Below are positions 60,812 through 61,364 of a DNA stretch of 61,364 bases, piece after piece. The DNA is taken from assembly GCA_023663505.1 (NCBI GenBank), contig JAMPHH010000016.1, positions 1-61,364 on the forward strand, in the 5' to 3' direction. How positions within the stretch are numbered: the stretch's first letter is position 1; every line of letters starts with the position of its first letter. Both the position numbers and the translations under genes were made by a program. This DNA comes from Muribaculum sp. GTDB taxonomy: Bacteria; Bacillota; Clostridia; Lachnospirales; Lachnospiraceae. The notes under the pieces are model-generated. The model made no database searches and was not told where the DNA came from. It saw only the letters and a program-made list of their open reading frames with translations.

Positions 60812-61018
60812 TCACAAATTTGCATAATATTCTTTCAGATGCCTTCGGATATCCTGTGGTGTGACAGGTACCTCCGTATCCGTGAAGGGATATTCCAAAT
60901 GGAGCTTTTTGTCCTCCGACATAATATGCACCCTGTGACCGAGGTCGTTTACCCTCACATACCAATAATAATTAATTCCTTCATATTCGAGTTTACGTGT
61001 ACTTTTCTTGGATACCAT
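60812..61018 (-). CDS. Small uncharacterised protein, first gene of the his operon
   Basis: A 68-residue protein with basic N-terminus (MVSKKSTRKLEYEG), aromatic middle (INYYWYVRVNDLGHRVHIMS) and a helical end (TPQDIRRHLKEYYANL). No family recognised. GTTGAGG lies before the ATG. It is 35 bases upstream of hisZ and behind a consensus promoter, so it is the first gene of the hisZG transcript. Confidence 0.6.
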   Translation of the reverse strand: MVSKKSTRKLEYEGINYYWYVRVNDLGHRVHIMSEDKKLHLEYPFTDTEVPVTPQDIRRHLKEYYANL

Positions 61019-61147
61019 ATAAACCTCAACCGCAACGAGAGGCAATTGCCCCGCGACTTACAGCGTAATTCTTGACTGACGCATTATTGTTTACTTTATC
61101 GAATTAAAGTGCTACCGTATTAGTAAGATAGCGTGTCAACAGTTAGT

Positions 61148-61176
61148 AGTATACCGAAAACCCACACCCCTGTCAA
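61148..61176 (-). promoter_or_regulatory. Promoter of the his operon
   Basis: On the minus strand, TTGACA (61176-61171), 17 bases and TATACT (61153-61148). The 130-base leader to the small gene contains a weak stem GCTATC/GGTAGC, but I see no T-box signature, so histidine control by a T-box is not supported. Confidence 0.7.
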
Positions 61177-61277
61177 GCACTATTCTCTCAGGCAAGGCAA
61201 CAATCAGGCAAGGCAACAAAAATATTATTCAAATTATATATTAGAATCTATAAAATATAATTTTTATTGTTTATATA

Positions 61278-61364
61278 TTGCAAAAAACTGTCATTATGAT
61301 AAAATATGCTTGGGTGTTACCAAACGGGTAGCGGTTCGCCTTTCGCCAGAATGAGTACATTTTG
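61278..61364 (+). promoter_or_regulatory. Second copy of the toxin-like module, promoter and leader only
   Basis: TTGCAA (61278-61283), a 16-base spacer and TAAAAT (61300-61305), followed by GCTTGGGTGTTACC, GTAGCGGTTCGCCTTTCGCC and AATGAGTACATTTTG. This matches 28807-28893 nearly base for base until the window ends. The peptide gene, if present, lies beyond the edge. Confidence 0.75.

Noticed and set aside
61018..61148. Possible histidine T-box in the his operon leader
   Set aside because: The leader is only about 130 bases and shows no TGGNACCGCG-type antiterminator sequence or specifier loop.

Overview
The window looks like chromosome of a Gram-positive anaerobe of class Clostridia, most likely a Lachnospiraceae member. 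The reasons are strong AGGAGG-type ribosome sites with occasional TTG/GTG starts, TTGACA-17-TATAAT promoters, a Gram-positive SOS locus (lexA divergent from a yneA-like gene), short-form HisG with HisZ, BlaI/BlaR1 regulators, BspA-like surface proteins and holin-like type I toxins. No rRNA, tRNA, CRISPR array, prophage module or intact transposase was seen.

Layout. 0.1-2.9 kb: a three-gene ABC exporter. 3.0-4.7 kb: an AT-rich two-gene cassette (AAA ATPase plus a small TOPRIM-like protein) that resembles nucleic-acid defence pairs. 4.8-6.8 kb: nth and a MATE exporter. 7.1-11.9 kb: a lipoprotein sensor followed by a hybrid histidine kinase. 12.1-14.2 kb: an autoregulated GntR/ABC operon. 14.2-19.1 kb: GH18-LysM hydrolase, lexA, an SOS-linked small gene, yneA-like gene, tyrosine recombinase and a TtcA-like thiolase. 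19.2-19.6 kb: a type I toxin-antitoxin locus. 19.7-26 kb: a 1340-residue surface protein, an AI-2E family transporter and dtd. 26-28.7 kb: blaR1/blaI. 28.8-29.2 kb: a second, different type I toxin-antitoxin-like module whose promoter and leader recur at the right edge of the window. 29.3-31.1 kb: DUF2975/XRE pair, an orphan antitoxin with a broken toxin, and a GAD-like gene. 31.3-41.5 kb, all on the minus strand: a membrane protein, D-lactate dehydrogenase, NUDIX hydrolase, RNase E/G, a radical SAM/DUF2344 fusion and a MoxR-DUF58-DUF4129 operon. 41.6-44.7 kb: a decayed VWA protein and two tandem DUF5104-like lipoproteins.

45.5-61 kb is a minus-strand histidine region (hisZ, hisG, hisD, hisB and a HisA-like/HisI/HisE fusion) interleaved with genes of no obvious histidine role: two lipoproteins, DUF4026, an XRE regulator with a truncated partner, an Hsp90 variant and a helical-repeat-like protein. 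hisA, hisF, hisH and hisC are not in the window.

Dispersed non-coding elements connect the regions. One family consists of long GC-rich hairpins (15.5, 44.8 and 54.8 kb). A second is a REP/MITE-like family with conserved small hairpins (25.9, 32.0, 45.4 and 49.8 kb). A stem-loop leader is shared upstream of the ABC permease and RNase G. The most notable candidates for undescribed biology are the convergent toxin/antisense module at 28.8 kb, the long-hairpin family and the ATPase/TOPRIM-like pair.
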